Shown: positions 33,053 to 41,495, numbered from the stretch's first letter. The stretch is 64,000 nt of DNA from Lachnospiraceae bacterium (GCA_900757195.1 CAAEMZ010000028.1:5954-69953); one strand, 5' to 3'. The notes: generated by a model not told the origin, from the letters alone. A program made the numbers and translations.

Positions 33053-35641
33053 ATGGATTTTAATAAATATACGCAAAAGTCACTGGAGGCTGTTCAGAGC
33101 TGTCAGAGCCTGGCAGTAGAGTATGGGAATCAGGAGATCGGTCAGGTGCATTTACTGTATGCATTGCTGAATAAAGAAGACAGTCTGATCGTCCGGCTGA
33201 TGGATAAGATGAATATAAATACCGCAGGTTTTGTTTTCCAGACGGAAAAACTTCTGGAGGGCCGTGTGAAGGTACAGGGCGGCCAGCAGTATATGAGCCA
33301 GAGCCTGAGCCGGACTTTTACCCAGGCAGAGCAGGAGGCCAGACAGATGGGGGACGAGTATGTCTCCGTAGAGCATCTGTTTCTGGCGCTGCTGGAAACA
33401 GCGGATAAGGAATTAAAAGGCCTGTTTAAGAATTTTGAAATCACACGGGAGAAGTTTCTGAGCGTTCTGATGGAAGTCCGGGGAAACCAGCGGGTGACCA
33501 GCGATAACCCGGAGGATACCTACGACAGCCTGAGCAAGTACGGGGAGAATCTGGTGGAGAAAGCCAGAAATCAGAAGCTGGATCCGGTCATCGGCCGGGA
33601 CAGTGAGATTCGGAATATTGTCCGTATTCTTTCCCGTAAGACGAAGAATAACCCGGTATTGATCGGTGAACCCGGCGTTGGTAAGACGGCGGTCATCGAA
33701 GGTCTTGCACAGCGTATTGTCCGGGGCGATGTGCCGGAAGGTCTGAAGGATAAACAGATATTTTCACTGGATATGGGCGCACTGGTAGCCGGAGCGAAAT
33801 ACCGCGGTGAGTTTGAGGAACGTCTGAAAGCGGTTCTGGAAGAGGTTCGTAAGAGCGAGGGTAAGATCATCCTCTTTGTGGATGAACTTCATCTGATCGT
33901 CGGCGCAGGTAAAACTGACGGCGCCATGGACGCGGGAAATATGTTAAAACCGATGCTGGCCCGGGGCGAACTTCACTGTATCGGCGCGACCACGCTGGAT
34001 GAATACCGCCAGTATATCGAGAAGGATAAGGCGCTGGAGCGTCGTTTCCAGCCCGTTATGGTGGATGAACCGACGGTAGAGGATACGATTTCCATTCTCC
34101 GTGGACTGAAAGAGCGGTATGAGGTTTTCCACGGCGTTAAGATTACCGATGGTGCGCTGGTAGCGGCGGCGGTTCTGTCAAACCGCTATATTTCCGACAG
34201 ATTCCTGCCGGATAAGGCCATCGACCTGGTGGATGAAGCCTGTGCTCTGATTAAGACGGAGCTGGATTCCATGCCGGCAGAGCTGGATGAGGTTTCCAGA
34301 AAGATCATGCAGCTAGAGATTGAAGAAGCGGCCCTTAAAAAAGAGGATGACCATCTGAGCAAGGAACGCCTGGCTGCGATTCAGAAAGAGATTGCCCAGT
34401 TGAGAGAAGATTTTCAGATTCAGAAAACCCAGTGGGAAGCGGATAAAAAAGATGTGGATCAGGTCCGGGTTCTCCGGGAACAGATTGAAAATGTAAATAA
34501 AGAGATTGAAAAGGCCCAGAGAGAATATGACCTGAACCGGGCGGCAGAGCTCCAGTACGGACGTCTGCCGGAACTGAAACGTCAGTTGGAGGAGCAGGAA
34601 CAGAAGATTCACGGCGCCGAGGATTCTCTCGTGCGGGAACAGGTGACCGATGATGAGATTGGACGGATCGTTTCCCGGTGGACAGGAATTCCTGTAGCGA
34701 AACTGACTGAAAGTGAACGCCAGAAGACCCTCCATCTGGATGATGAACTGCATAAACGGGTCATCGGACAGGATGAAGGTATTGAAAAAGTGACGGAAGC
34801 TATTATCCGTTCCAGAGCAGGTATTAAAGATGAAACCAAACCGATTGGATCCTTTATGTTCCTCGGACCAACCGGTGTCGGTAAAACCGAGCTGGCGAAA
34901 GCGCTGGCAGAGAGTCTGTTTGATGATGAATCGAATATCGTGCGTATTGATATGAGCGAATATATGGAGAAGTTCTCCGTGTCCCGTCTGATCGGAGCGC
35001 CTCCGGGATATGTAGGTTATGAAGAAGGCGGTCAGCTCACCGAAGCCGTTCGCCGGAAACCATATTCGGTTGTTCTTTTCGATGAGATTGAAAAGGCCCA
35101 TCCGGATGTGTTCAACGTCCTGCTTCAGGTGCTGGATGACGGACGGATTACCGATTCTCAGGGACGGACGGTAGACTTTAAGAATACGATCCTGATTATG
35201 ACATCGAATATCGGTTCCGAATATCTGCTGAACGGCATCAATGCCGCAGGGGATATCGAAGCGGCAGCGGAAGCTCAGGTCATGGGCGAACTGCGGGCTC
35301 ACTTCCGGCCGGAATTTTTGAACCGTCTGGATGAGATTATTATGTTCAAGCCGCTGAGCAAGTCCGATATTCACAGTATCATTGAGATTCTTATGAAAAA
35401 TCTGAACCATCGTCTTGTGAATAAAGAGATTTCGATTGAACTGGACGATTCAGCGAAGGATTATATCATTGAACAGGGATATGATCCGGTCTACGGCGCG
35501 CGTCCATTAAAGCGTTTTCTGCAGAAACATGTGGAAACTCTGGCTGGTAAACTGATTCTTGCGGATGCGGTGCTTCCGGGAGATGTGATTGAGATTCACT
35601 ATGACGGCGAGAAACTGAGCGCCGGAGTGAAAGGCAGATAA
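33053..35641 (+). CDS. clpB: ATP-dependent disaggregase ClpB
   Basis: Encodes 862 residues. The order is an N-terminal Clp repeat domain (about 1-145), AAA module 1 with Walker A GEPGVGKT (about 205) and Walker B in IILFVDELH, a long coiled middle domain (about 400-530) rich in E/K/Q, AAA module 2 with GPTGVGKT (about 604) and VVLFDEIEKAHPDV, and a D2-small C-terminal domain. The middle domain marks it as ClpB rather than ClpC or ClpA. It pulls polypeptides out of aggregates with DnaK. GAGAGGAGG precedes the start. Monocistronic. Confidence 0.96.
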   Translation: MDFNKYTQKSLEAVQSCQSLAVEYGNQEIGQVHLLYALLNKEDSLIVRLMDKMNINTAGFVFQTEKLLEGRVKVQGGQQYMSQSLSRTFTQAEQEARQMGDEYVSVEHLFLALLETADKELKGLFKNFEITREKFLSVLMEVRGNQRVTSDNPEDTYDSLSKYGENLVEKARNQKLDPVIGRDSEIRNIVRILSRKTKNNPVLIGEPGVGKTAVIEGLAQRIVRGDVPEGLKDKQIFSLDMGALVAGAKYRGEFEERLKAVLEEVRKSEGKIILFVDELHLIVGAGKTDGAMDAGNMLKPMLARGELHCIGATTLDEYRQYIEKDKALERRFQPVMVDEPTVEDTISILRGLKERYEVFHGVKITDGALVAAAVLSNRYISDRFLPDKAIDLVDEACALIKTELDSMPAELDEVSRKIMQLEIEEAALKKEDDHLSKERLAAIQKEIAQLREDFQIQKTQWEADKKDVDQVRVLREQIENVNKEIEKAQREYDLNRAAELQYGRLPELKRQLEEQEQKIHGAEDSLVREQVTDDEIGRIVSRWTGIPVAKLTESERQKTLHLDDELHKRVIGQDEGIEKVTEAIIRSRAGIKDETKPIGSFMFLGPTGVGKTELAKALAESLFDDESNIVRIDMSEYMEKFSVSRLIGAPPGYVGYEEGGQLTEAVRRKPYSVVLFDEIEKAHPDVFNVLLQVLDDGRITDSQGRTVDFKNTILIMTSNIGSEYLLNGINAAGDIEAAAEAQVMGELRAHFRPEFLNRLDEIIMFKPLSKSDIHSIIEILMKNLNHRLVNKEISIELDDSAKDYIIEQGYDPVYGARPLKRFLQKHVETLAGKLILADAVLPGDVIEIHYDGEKLSAGVKGR

Positions 35642-35655
35642 ACACGTTTTGTATT

Positions 35656-35692
35656 CAATAAAGAGGCTGCTTTTTTTGCAGCCCCTTTATTG
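35656..35692 (+). terminator. probable terminator after clpB
   Basis: Arms 35656-35670 and 35678-35692 pair with one mismatch around a T7 loop. The T run after the stem is weak, so efficiency is uncertain. Confidence 0.5.
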
Positions 35693-35781
35693 TCCTGAAA
35701 TCATTTAACAAAGGTTTTTTCAATCCATTCTGCGATTTCAATTAAGTCATGCTTAAACAAAGAATGAAAGATAATATTCTT

Positions 35782-36276
35782 TTATTCTTTCACCTCAATT
35801 TTTAAAAATTTTATTGTTTCTTTTAAAATAGATATAAGTATTTCCGGATTATGAATAAAACATTTATAACTATTATTATTTTGATATATAGTCAAGAGGT
35901 TTTTATCAATAATTATATTTTCTATATTGTTCCATTCAATAAATTTAGTTCGATATAAAATTCCGTTTTGATAAATGATTAAAGGAAACAAATTCGTTAA
36001 TGTTACACAAAGCTGTGCTGGAAGTAAACAAAGAACGGAAATAATGCCCAATTGTTTAAAAATACCTATAAGTACCATCAATGATATTGCTATAATAGAA
36101 ATTGAAAAAAGTACAGCATGTTTTTTTCGGGAGATCCAGAGAAGGTTCCCACCGTTTTTCATTGCGATGTAATAGGGTTTGAAAAAAATATAACTACTTG
36201 TAATAATTATTAAAAAAGCGAATGTATAAATTATAGTTCTTTGAATTAAGTTCAAAGTCCTCACCACCAATCTCAA
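35782..36276 (-). CDS. hypothetical membrane protein, AT-rich
   Basis: Encodes 164 residues with three hydrophobic segments (about 12-32, 52-72 and 76-98) and an isoleucine- and asparagine-rich C-terminus (WNNIENIIIDKNLLTIYQNN) that resembles a small beta domain. Composition is far more AT-rich than the flanking clpB and regulator genes, suggesting a separate origin. Its first 83 bases overlap, in another frame, the truncated response regulator at 36194-36349. After its stop the same frame stays open through FKHDLIEIAEWIEKTF to 35705 without a start codon, perhaps another decayed piece. I do not recognise the family. Confidence 0.55.
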   Translation of the reverse strand: MRLVVRTLNLIQRTIIYTFAFLIIITSSYIFFKPYYIAMKNGGNLLWISRKKHAVLFSISIIAISLMVLIGIFKQLGIISVLCLLPAQLCVTLTNLFPLIIYQNGILYRTKFIEWNNIENIIIDKNLLTIYQNNNSYKCFIHNPEILISILKETIKFLKIEVKE

Positions 36277-36349
36277 ATATATATTCCATGATAAACGAAT
36301 TCATAATACCAATAGTTTGATAATCGTCATCACAAATTGCCATTCTCAT
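36194..36349 (-). pseudogene. truncated LytTR-type response regulator, N-terminal receiver fragment
   Basis: From an ATG at 36349 with AGGAAAG four bases upstream, 51 residues can be read, beginning MRMAICDDDYQTIGIM. MxxAICDDD is the opening of receiver domains of the AgrA/VirR (LytTR) kind and contains the acidic pocket. The frame ends at 36194, before the phosphoacceptor Asp would be reached, and runs out of recognisable sequence at about residue 33, where the membrane protein frame begins. It looks like a regulator cut off by recombination with the downstream AT-rich gene. Confidence 0.55.
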
Positions 36350-36545
36350 AACGCTTTCCTGATTTATTAATATAGTTTTATTTTATTTGTACAGGGATTA
36401 AATGTCAAAGCGTTTAAAACATTAAATCGGTCAGAGAAATTTTCGCTCGCCTATGTTACAGGGGTGTGTTATAATAATCACAAAGTGCCAATGGCAGATG
36501 GACAGGAACAGAGAAAATGGACAGACAGAGAAAGGCAGGTACAAA

Positions 36546-37223
36546 ATGTCAACGATTTTACTGGCGGAGCAGACCATGCCGCCGGCCTACAGGCTGGAAA
36601 AACGGCTGACGGAACTGGGGTATTCGGTGGTTTCCGTCGCGGACACAGAACTGGTCAGCATGATAAAATTACATCCATACGATGCGGTGATTCTTTCTGT
36701 GGAAGTGCCGGGAGATGACCGGGATGAGATGTTTCAGCAGATCCGTCTGTTTTCGGACGCCCCGCTGCTCGGTGTGTGTGGTGAAAAAACGCCGGAATGG
36801 GCGGAATATATGCGCAGCCGGTTTGACGGGGGCATCGATCCGCGGCTCAGTGATGAAGTTCTGGCTGAGATGATGGAGGACTATCTGCGTCAGGCCTATA
36901 AACGGGTTCACAATGTGCGGCTGCATCAGTACAAAAATCTTAAAATCAACAATGGCGGCATTAAAAAAGCAGAAGTGAATTATAAAAAACTGGATTTGAC
37001 GGCAAAGGAATTTATGATTTTAAATCTCCTGATGTGTCACAGAGACCGCATCCATACAAAGGCTGTCTTATATGAGACGATTTGGCGGCAGGCTTATACC
37101 GGAGATGATAATGCGGTAAAGATACATATCAGCAATCTGAGAAGCAAGCTGAAACGGGCGGACCCGGGGGAGCAGTATATCGAAACGGTCTGGGGACTCG
37201 GATACCGGATGTGCAGAGACTGA
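36546..37223 (+). CDS. OmpR-like winged-helix regulator with degenerate receiver
   Basis: Encodes 225 residues from the ATG at 36546. Residues 1-115 align with a receiver, but the phosphoacceptor position is Ser51 (YDAVILSVEVPG) and the conserved switch Lys is missing (GGIDPRLSDEVL). Residues about 130-222 are a Trans_reg_C winged helix: LDLTAKEFMILNLLMCH, LYETIWRQAYTGDDNAVKIH, ISNLRSKLKR and YIETVWGLGYRM. It should bind DNA as a dimer independent of phosphorylation. No sensor kinase gene lies beside it. A TATAAT element sits about 70 bases upstream, without a good -35 box. A terminator follows immediately. Confidence 0.82.
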   Translation: MSTILLAEQTMPPAYRLEKRLTELGYSVVSVADTELVSMIKLHPYDAVILSVEVPGDDRDEMFQQIRLFSDAPLLGVCGEKTPEWAEYMRSRFDGGIDPRLSDEVLAEMMEDYLRQAYKRVHNVRLHQYKNLKINNGGIKKAEVNYKKLDLTAKEFMILNLLMCHRDRIHTKAVLYETIWRQAYTGDDNAVKIHISNLRSKLKRADPGEQYIETVWGLGYRMCRD

Positions 37224-37264
37224 AAAAGATGCATTCTCTTTGAAGAAGAGTCTGCATCTTTTTT
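37223..37264 (+). terminator. intrinsic terminator
   Basis: AAAAAGATGCA pairs with TGCATCTTTTT, with an inner CTCTT/AAGAG stem and a T tract, immediately after the regulator stop codon. Confidence 0.88.
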
Positions 37265-37314
37265 TCTGTGACAGGAAAGTTCACACCTTCCTGTCATATA
37301 AAACGCTCTGAATC

Positions 37315-37917
37315 TCAGCGGGCATCAATATATGGTTTGACAACCGTGTCAAATTCCTTCTTGCGGAGCCACCACCAGTCTTCGGCTTTGGAATCGGTGA
37401 TAAACTGGCCTTCCGGTGTAAAGAGGGAAAGGCTGCCTTCCGGGTTTTCAATCCATTTGCAGAAGTCATCATACTTTACTTTAAAAAGCATTTCCGGACC
37501 ATGGATCTCGAATTCAGGGACAGGAAGCTGAATCTCTTTGACGTAAACCTGGCAGAATGCGTTATCGTGGTAGTTTCCGCTGTCGATGACCTGATGGATG
37601 TTGCCGGCGTGTTTTAAACGTTCCGGGAGCAGCTTCAGACCAAGACACTCCTGAGTGAGTGCAACGACGGTATGGGAGAAGGTTTCTTCCGGATCAATAT
37701 GGCCGCTGACCGGCAGATCAAGAAGGCCCGGAAAATCTTCACGCTGTTTGGAACGCTGGATGAAATAGAGCCACCGTCCTTGTGCATCATCTCCGTAAAT
37801 CCAGAGATGAACAACCTGGTGCAGCAGGCCTTTTTCATGGACAACGGACCATTTTTCCGCGCCGATCAGGTTAAACATGTCATCGTATATTTTAACAATA
37901 TCATCTTTCTTATGCAT
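37315..37917 (-). CDS. NUDIX-fold protein with degenerate Nudix box
   Basis: Encodes 200 residues from the ATG at 37917, the start best spaced from the AAGGAG site; an ATG at 37926 abuts that site. The fold is recognisable from VVHLWIYGDDAQGRWLYFIQRS and LLDLPVSGHIDPEETFSHTVV. In the Nudix box the positions normally filled by REUXEE read ALTQEC, so the arginine and two of the metal-binding glutamates are gone. Either catalysis uses other residues, as in isopentenyl-diphosphate isomerase-type variants, or the protein binds without hydrolysing. It is 33 bases downstream of the YqeY-like gene on the same strand. Confidence 0.8.
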   Translation of the reverse strand: MHKKDDIVKIYDDMFNLIGAEKWSVVHEKGLLHQVVHLWIYGDDAQGRWLYFIQRSKQREDFPGLLDLPVSGHIDPEETFSHTVVALTQECLGLKLLPERLKHAGNIHQVIDSGNYHDNAFCQVYVKEIQLPVPEFEIHGPEMLFKVKYDDFCKWIENPEGSLSLFTPEGQFITDSKAEDWWWLRKKEFDTVVKPYIDAR

Positions 37918-37950
37918 ATACTTCATACTCCTTTTTGTTACACAATGATG

Positions 37951-38397
37951 TCACTGGAAAAATTCTGACACGAGGGCGTTGACCGCTTTTCCGTCCGATT
38001 TACCTTTGACGAGCGGCATAAGCTCTTTCATGATTTTTCCTTTGTCCTTAGCCGTCGGTGACGCGAGGCCAAGTTTGTCCAGCACCTGCCGGATCGTTGC
38101 TTTAATTTCGTCTTCGGTCATAAACTTTGGTGCAAATTCTTCGTAGACCTGAATCCGGAACCGGCACTGCTCAATAATATCCGTACGGTCTGACGGCGCG
38201 GACTCCAGGGTCTCTTTTAACTGCTTAATTTCTTTCAGGACAATATCATTTTCTTCGGCTTCGGTTAAGTCGGAGCGTTTATCAATTGCCTTGTTTTTTA
38301 AGGAGCCGAGGAGCATGGAAAGGGCATCCTTACGGTCCTTATCTCTGGCTTTCATCGCAGCCACCATTTCGCTGCGAATCTGTTCGATTTTACTCAT
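37951..38397 (-). CDS. yqeY: GatB/YqeY domain protein
   Basis: Encodes 148 residues from the ATG at 38397, which has GGGAGGA upstream. Motifs are EMVAAMKARDKDRKDALSMLL, KAIDKRSDLTEAEENDIVLKEIKQ, EEFAPKFMTEDEIKATI and DKGKIMKELMPLVKGKSDGKAVN. The C-terminal half matches the tail of GatB, which contacts tRNA in the amidotransferase, but stand-alone YqeY proteins have no established activity. Soluble and cytoplasmic. In many Firmicutes it follows rpsU; that gene is not here. It precedes the NUDIX gene by 33 bases. Confidence 0.9.
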   Translation of the reverse strand: MSKIEQIRSEMVAAMKARDKDRKDALSMLLGSLKNKAIDKRSDLTEAEENDIVLKEIKQLKETLESAPSDRTDIIEQCRFRIQVYEEFAPKFMTEDEIKATIRQVLDKLGLASPTAKDKGKIMKELMPLVKGKSDGKAVNALVSEFFQ

Positions 38398-38445
38398 TAA
38401 AAATCCTCCCATCCTGTTTCATAGCGATAACCTTATTATAGCACG

Positions 38446-38757
38446 TTAACGCTTTTTTGGAAGGGAGGAAGGCTGTTCTTTTTTAAATTCACGGATAAGT
38501 TCGGTAATCAGCCGGATCTGCTGGTCGCTGAGACCTTTGAGGCTGAGGGTCTGTTCATATTCCAGACCGAGAAGATAGTCGGTGGAACAGCAGAATATAT
38601 CGGATAATTTTATAAGGATGTCCAGAGAAGGAAAACGTTCGGAATTTTCATAAGAACTGATCAGACTGGTCGATACGCCGGTACGCTTTGCCAGTTGGCT
38701 TTGATTCCAATAGTATTTTAAGCGCAGTTCCCTGAGGCGTTTTGCAAAATCCGACAT
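38446..38757 (-). CDS. XRE-family transcriptional regulator
   Basis: Encodes 103 residues from the ATG at 38757, which is six bases after AGGAGG; longer frames to 38838 lack a site. An HTH_3 domain occupies residues about 4-60 (LRELRLKYYWNQSQLAKRTGVSTSLISSYENSERFPSLDILIKLSDIF, read here in parts). The C-terminal 40 residues are a short charged helix ending SSLPKKR. It is divergent from a sigma-factor gene, and two matching palindromes lie between them (38831 and 38879). It most likely represses its own promoter and that of the sigma factor. Confidence 0.85.
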   Translation of the reverse strand: MSDFAKRLRELRLKYYWNQSQLAKRTGVSTSLISSYENSERFPSLDILIKLSDIFCCSTDYLLGLEYEQTLSLKGLSDQQIRLITELIREFKKEQPSSLPKKR

Positions 38758-38830
38758 ATCCATCCTCCTTTTGATTTGCAGCAATAACAGGACTTCTTCT
38801 TTCAAACGAAGAAAAAGGTGTGAAAAAAAA

Positions 38831-38847
38831 TTACACAATAAGTGTAA
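38831..38847 (-). promoter_or_regulatory. putative operator 1 of the XRE regulator
   Basis: Minus-strand reading TTACACTTATTGTGTAA, a near-perfect palindrome. It differs from operator 2 at one position of the shared ACACTTATNGTGTAA core and lies in the opposite orientation. Confidence 0.6.
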
Positions 38848-38878
38848 CCAATAAAATCAAACTTTAGGTGGAATTATT

Positions 38879-38895
38879 TAACACTTATAGTGTAA
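38879..38895 (+). promoter_or_regulatory. putative operator 2 of the XRE regulator
   Basis: TAACACTTATAGTGTAA, palindromic. A possible -10 element TAAAAT at 38893-38898 overlaps its right edge, as expected for a repressor site. Centre-to-centre distance to operator 1 is 48 bases. An unusual run of eight G follows at 38976-38983. Confidence 0.6.
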
Positions 38896-39028
38896 AATAG
38901 AAATATATTTTGGAAAAGAGAATTTACTGCGGAGAAATATGTAAAAAATCTTGAAATAAAAGAATTTTTGCTGCCGGGGGGGGCAGTCGAAAACATAAAA
39001 AACAGGATGGGATTGTGGATTTAAAAAG

Positions 39029-39580
39029 ATGGATGGGAAGTCAGAAAGAGTACCGATGAATATAAATGATTATGGAAAGTTAAGGGCAGGGCAGAAAGCC
39101 TTCGTGGAGACGCTGGTTGGGGAAACCGAAGCCTCTGTCGCAAAAATGCTGTCAAAAATGACCGATGATTATCCGATGATCGAGGATGTCATGATTGCAA
39201 CGTGGACACTGGTCTGTCAGAAAGTGAGCGTCCTGGAAAATCATGCGAATCCGCAGGGATGGATTATGAAAGCGGCGAAATACTGTATGCTTAAGGATCT
39301 GGAAAAACGCCGGAGGATCAATCAAAGGGAGGCTTTTGTTCCGAATCCGGCGGAAATTTCTCCGGAGTGCGAAGAAATAAAGGAATTTGAATTACTGGAA
39401 TCTCTGAAGTCCTATCTGACAGAGGAGGAAAGATCCGTTTTTTTGATGAGATATTATTATGATCTGTCGTACAGTGAGATGGCCGGACATCTGCAGATCA
39501 GTGAGACTGCCGTGCGGAAACGGGTCAGCAGAGCGGTCCAGAAGCTGAGAAAAGATGGCGGAGAGCTGTGGAATAAGTAA
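39029..39580 (+). CDS. sigma-70 family (ECF-like) RNA polymerase sigma factor
   Basis: Encodes 183 residues. A region 2-like segment is present (YPMIEDVMIATWTLVCQKVSVLENHANPQGWIMKAAKY, in parts), followed by a short linker and a region 4 helix-turn-helix: LTEEERSVFLMRYYYDLSYSEMA, then ISETAVRKRVSRAVQKLRK. The size is that of ECF sigma factors. No anti-sigma gene follows. The start is uncertain: 39029 or the ATG at 39056, each with only a weak site. It lies 48 bases before the amidase gene and is divergent from the XRE regulator, which may control it. Confidence 0.78.
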   Translation: MDGKSERVPMNINDYGKLRAGQKAFVETLVGETEASVAKMLSKMTDDYPMIEDVMIATWTLVCQKVSVLENHANPQGWIMKAAKYCMLKDLEKRRRINQREAFVPNPAEISPECEEIKEFELLESLKSYLTEEERSVFLMRYYYDLSYSEMAGHLQISETAVRKRVSRAVQKLRKDGGELWNK

Positions 39581-39628
39581 AGGCGGCGGGGCATATAATG
39601 CAGCAATGATATGTTTTGCGGGGAATCT

Positions 39629-40336
39629 ATGAAACGAGTATTCGCAGTGGCATTGTTGGCAGGTTTTTTGGGATTATCCGTTCTCTTTTACAGTCGTACA
39701 TATTCAAAGGTCGCAGCGGTCATTTCCACAGGCACGGAGAAAACGGCAAAAAAGACCGTAGTCATTGATCCGGGACACGGAGGGAATGACCCGGGCGGCA
39801 TCGGCGCATCCGGGGTGCTGGAGAAGGACGTCAACCTGTCTATAGCCCTCTTTTTAAAATCCTACCTGGAGCAGCAGGGGATTGAAGTGGTTATGACCCG
39901 GGATACGGATAAGGGGCTTTACAGTGAAAGCGCCCGGAATAAAAAGAAAGAGGATCTGGCGAAGCGGATTGAGATTATTAAAGAAGCGGCGCCGGATTTT
40001 GTTCTCTGTATCCATCAGAATATTTTTACGGATCCAAAATACAGCGGGGCCCAGGTGTTTTATCTTCAGGATTCGGCGGAGGGAGCCCGGCTGGCCGCCT
40101 GTCTTCAGGAACAGCTGATCGCCGGGGTGGATCCGGAAAATACCCGGGTGCCGAAATCCAATATGAATTATTATATGTTAAAAAATGCGTCGGCGCCCAT
40201 CGTTATCGTGGAATGTGGTTTCCTGACCAATGCGGCGGAGGAAGCAAAACTCGGAACGGTGGAATATCAGCGGAAACTGGCATGGAATATTTATCTCGGA
40301 ACGATGCATTATATGAATGGTATGGGAATTCAATAG
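39629..40336 (+). CDS. cwlD: N-acetylmuramoyl-L-alanine amidase, CwlD-like
   Basis: Encodes 235 residues from the ATG at 39629, preceded by GGGGAA. An N-terminal membrane anchor or signal (residues 3-22) leads to an Amidase_3 domain: VVIDPGHGGNDPGGIGASG with the first zinc His, EKDVNLSIALFLKSYLEQQG with the Glu ligand, VVMTRDTD, CIHQN with the second zinc His, and VECGFLTNAAEEAKL with the catalytic Glu. Size and single domain match CwlD, which prepares muramic-delta-lactam in spore cortex. The amidase is 48 bases downstream of the sigma-factor gene, which might drive it. A non-sporulation amidase is possible. Confidence 0.82.
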   Translation: MKRVFAVALLAGFLGLSVLFYSRTYSKVAAVISTGTEKTAKKTVVIDPGHGGNDPGGIGASGVLEKDVNLSIALFLKSYLEQQGIEVVMTRDTDKGLYSESARNKKKEDLAKRIEIIKEAAPDFVLCIHQNIFTDPKYSGAQVFYLQDSAEGARLAACLQEQLIAGVDPENTRVPKSNMNYYMLKNASAPIVIVECGFLTNAAEEAKLGTVEYQRKLAWNIYLGTMHYMNGMGIQ

Positions 40337-40415
40337 AAATACTGGAAAAATGCAGATATTCAGATTATAATAAGACCAGATAATAATGGATAGAAATATG
40401 ATGGAGATGAAACGG

Positions 40416-41495
40416 ATGAAAACTCTGATTTATAATACAAAAGAAATGGATGAGGCCGTCTGGCTGGAAGCGGCCGGAAGGATACTGGCGGAAGGCGGCC
40501 TTGTGGCCATACCGACGGAAACGGTTTACGGTCTGGCAGCCAATGCCATGGATGAAACGGCGGCGGCAAAAATCTATGCGGCAAAGGGACGGCCTTCGGA
40601 TAATCCGCTGATCGTGCATATTGCGGATATGGCGGCGATGGATGGTCTGGTAACGGAGCTTCCGGAAACGGCAGTGAAGCTGGCTGAAAAGTTCTGGCCG
40701 GGGCCTCTGACGATGATTCTGCCGAAGCGGCCGGAAGTTCCCTACGGAACTACCGGCGGCCTGGATACGGTTGCGGTGCGGATGCCGTCCCATCCGGTTG
40801 CGCGGAAGCTGATCGCATCTTCGGGAATCTGTCTGGCGGCGCCAAGCGCCAATACTTCGGGACGGCCGAGCCCGACCCGGGCGGAACATGTCTATGAAGA
40901 TATGAACGGAAAGATCGATCTGATCCTCGATGACGGCCCTGTCGGCATCGGTATCGAGTCAACGATCGTGGATCTGAGCGGCGAGGTGCCGATGATCCTC
41001 CGGCCGGGCTATATTACAAAGGCCATGATTGAGGAAGTGGTCGGTGAGGTCCGGGTGGACCCGGCGATTTTAAGTGAGAATAAAGATAAAAACTTCCGGC
41101 CGAAGGCGCCGGGAATGAAATATAAACATTATGCGCCGAAGGGCGAACTGCTCATTGTTTCCGGAGACAGCAAAAAAGTCATTGAGAAGATCACAGAGCT
41201 GGCTTCTGAAAAAACAGCCGCCGGATACCGGGTGGGGATTATAGGGACGGATGAGACCATCGGCGCCTATCATATTCCGGAAAACAGCCGCGGTGAGGCG
41301 GCGGCCGTGATGAGCATCGGCACCCGCAGGGAGGAGGCGACCATCAGCCATAACCTGTATGATATTCTGCGCCGTATGGATGGAGCCGGAGTGGATTATA
41401 TTTATTCCGAAAGCTTTGCCGAAGGGAGCCGGGGGCAGGCGGTTATGAACCGGCTGCTTAAGGCGGCGGGCCATCAGCGGATCGATGTCGGATAA
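40416..41495 (+). CDS. L-threonylcarbamoyladenylate synthase (Sua5 type)
   Basis: Encodes 359 residues from the ATG at 40416; in-frame ATGs at 40386 and 40407 are alternatives. The YrdC domain (about 1-205) has VAIPTETVYGLAANAMDE, IYAAKGRPSDNPLIVHI, LTMILP, VAVRMPSHPVARKLI and APSANTSGRPSPTRA. A linker holding APGMKYKHYAPKGEL leads to the C-terminal Sua5 domain (about 245-359). It makes the activated intermediate for the t6A modification at position 37 of ANN-decoding tRNAs. Neighbours: amidase 79 bases upstream, dCMP deaminase 45 downstream. Confidence 0.94.
   Translation: MKTLIYNTKEMDEAVWLEAAGRILAEGGLVAIPTETVYGLAANAMDETAAAKIYAAKGRPSDNPLIVHIADMAAMDGLVTELPETAVKLAEKFWPGPLTMILPKRPEVPYGTTGGLDTVAVRMPSHPVARKLIASSGICLAAPSANTSGRPSPTRAEHVYEDMNGKIDLILDDGPVGIGIESTIVDLSGEVPMILRPGYITKAMIEEVVGEVRVDPAILSENKDKNFRPKAPGMKYKHYAPKGELLIVSGDSKKVIEKITELASEKTAAGYRVGIIGTDETIGAYHIPENSRGEAAAVMSIGTRREEATISHNLYDILRRMDGAGVDYIYSESFAEGSRGQAVMNRLLKAAGHQRIDVG

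Noticed and set aside
34313..35410. 365-residue open frame antisense to clpB
   Set aside because: It is a shadow of the high-quality ClpB frame, with no ribosome binding site and no recognisable domain.
38976..38983. Run of eight G upstream of the sigma factor as a phase-variable tract
   Set aside because: It lies outside any reading frame and is not placed between promoter boxes; a single tract is weak evidence for slippage control.
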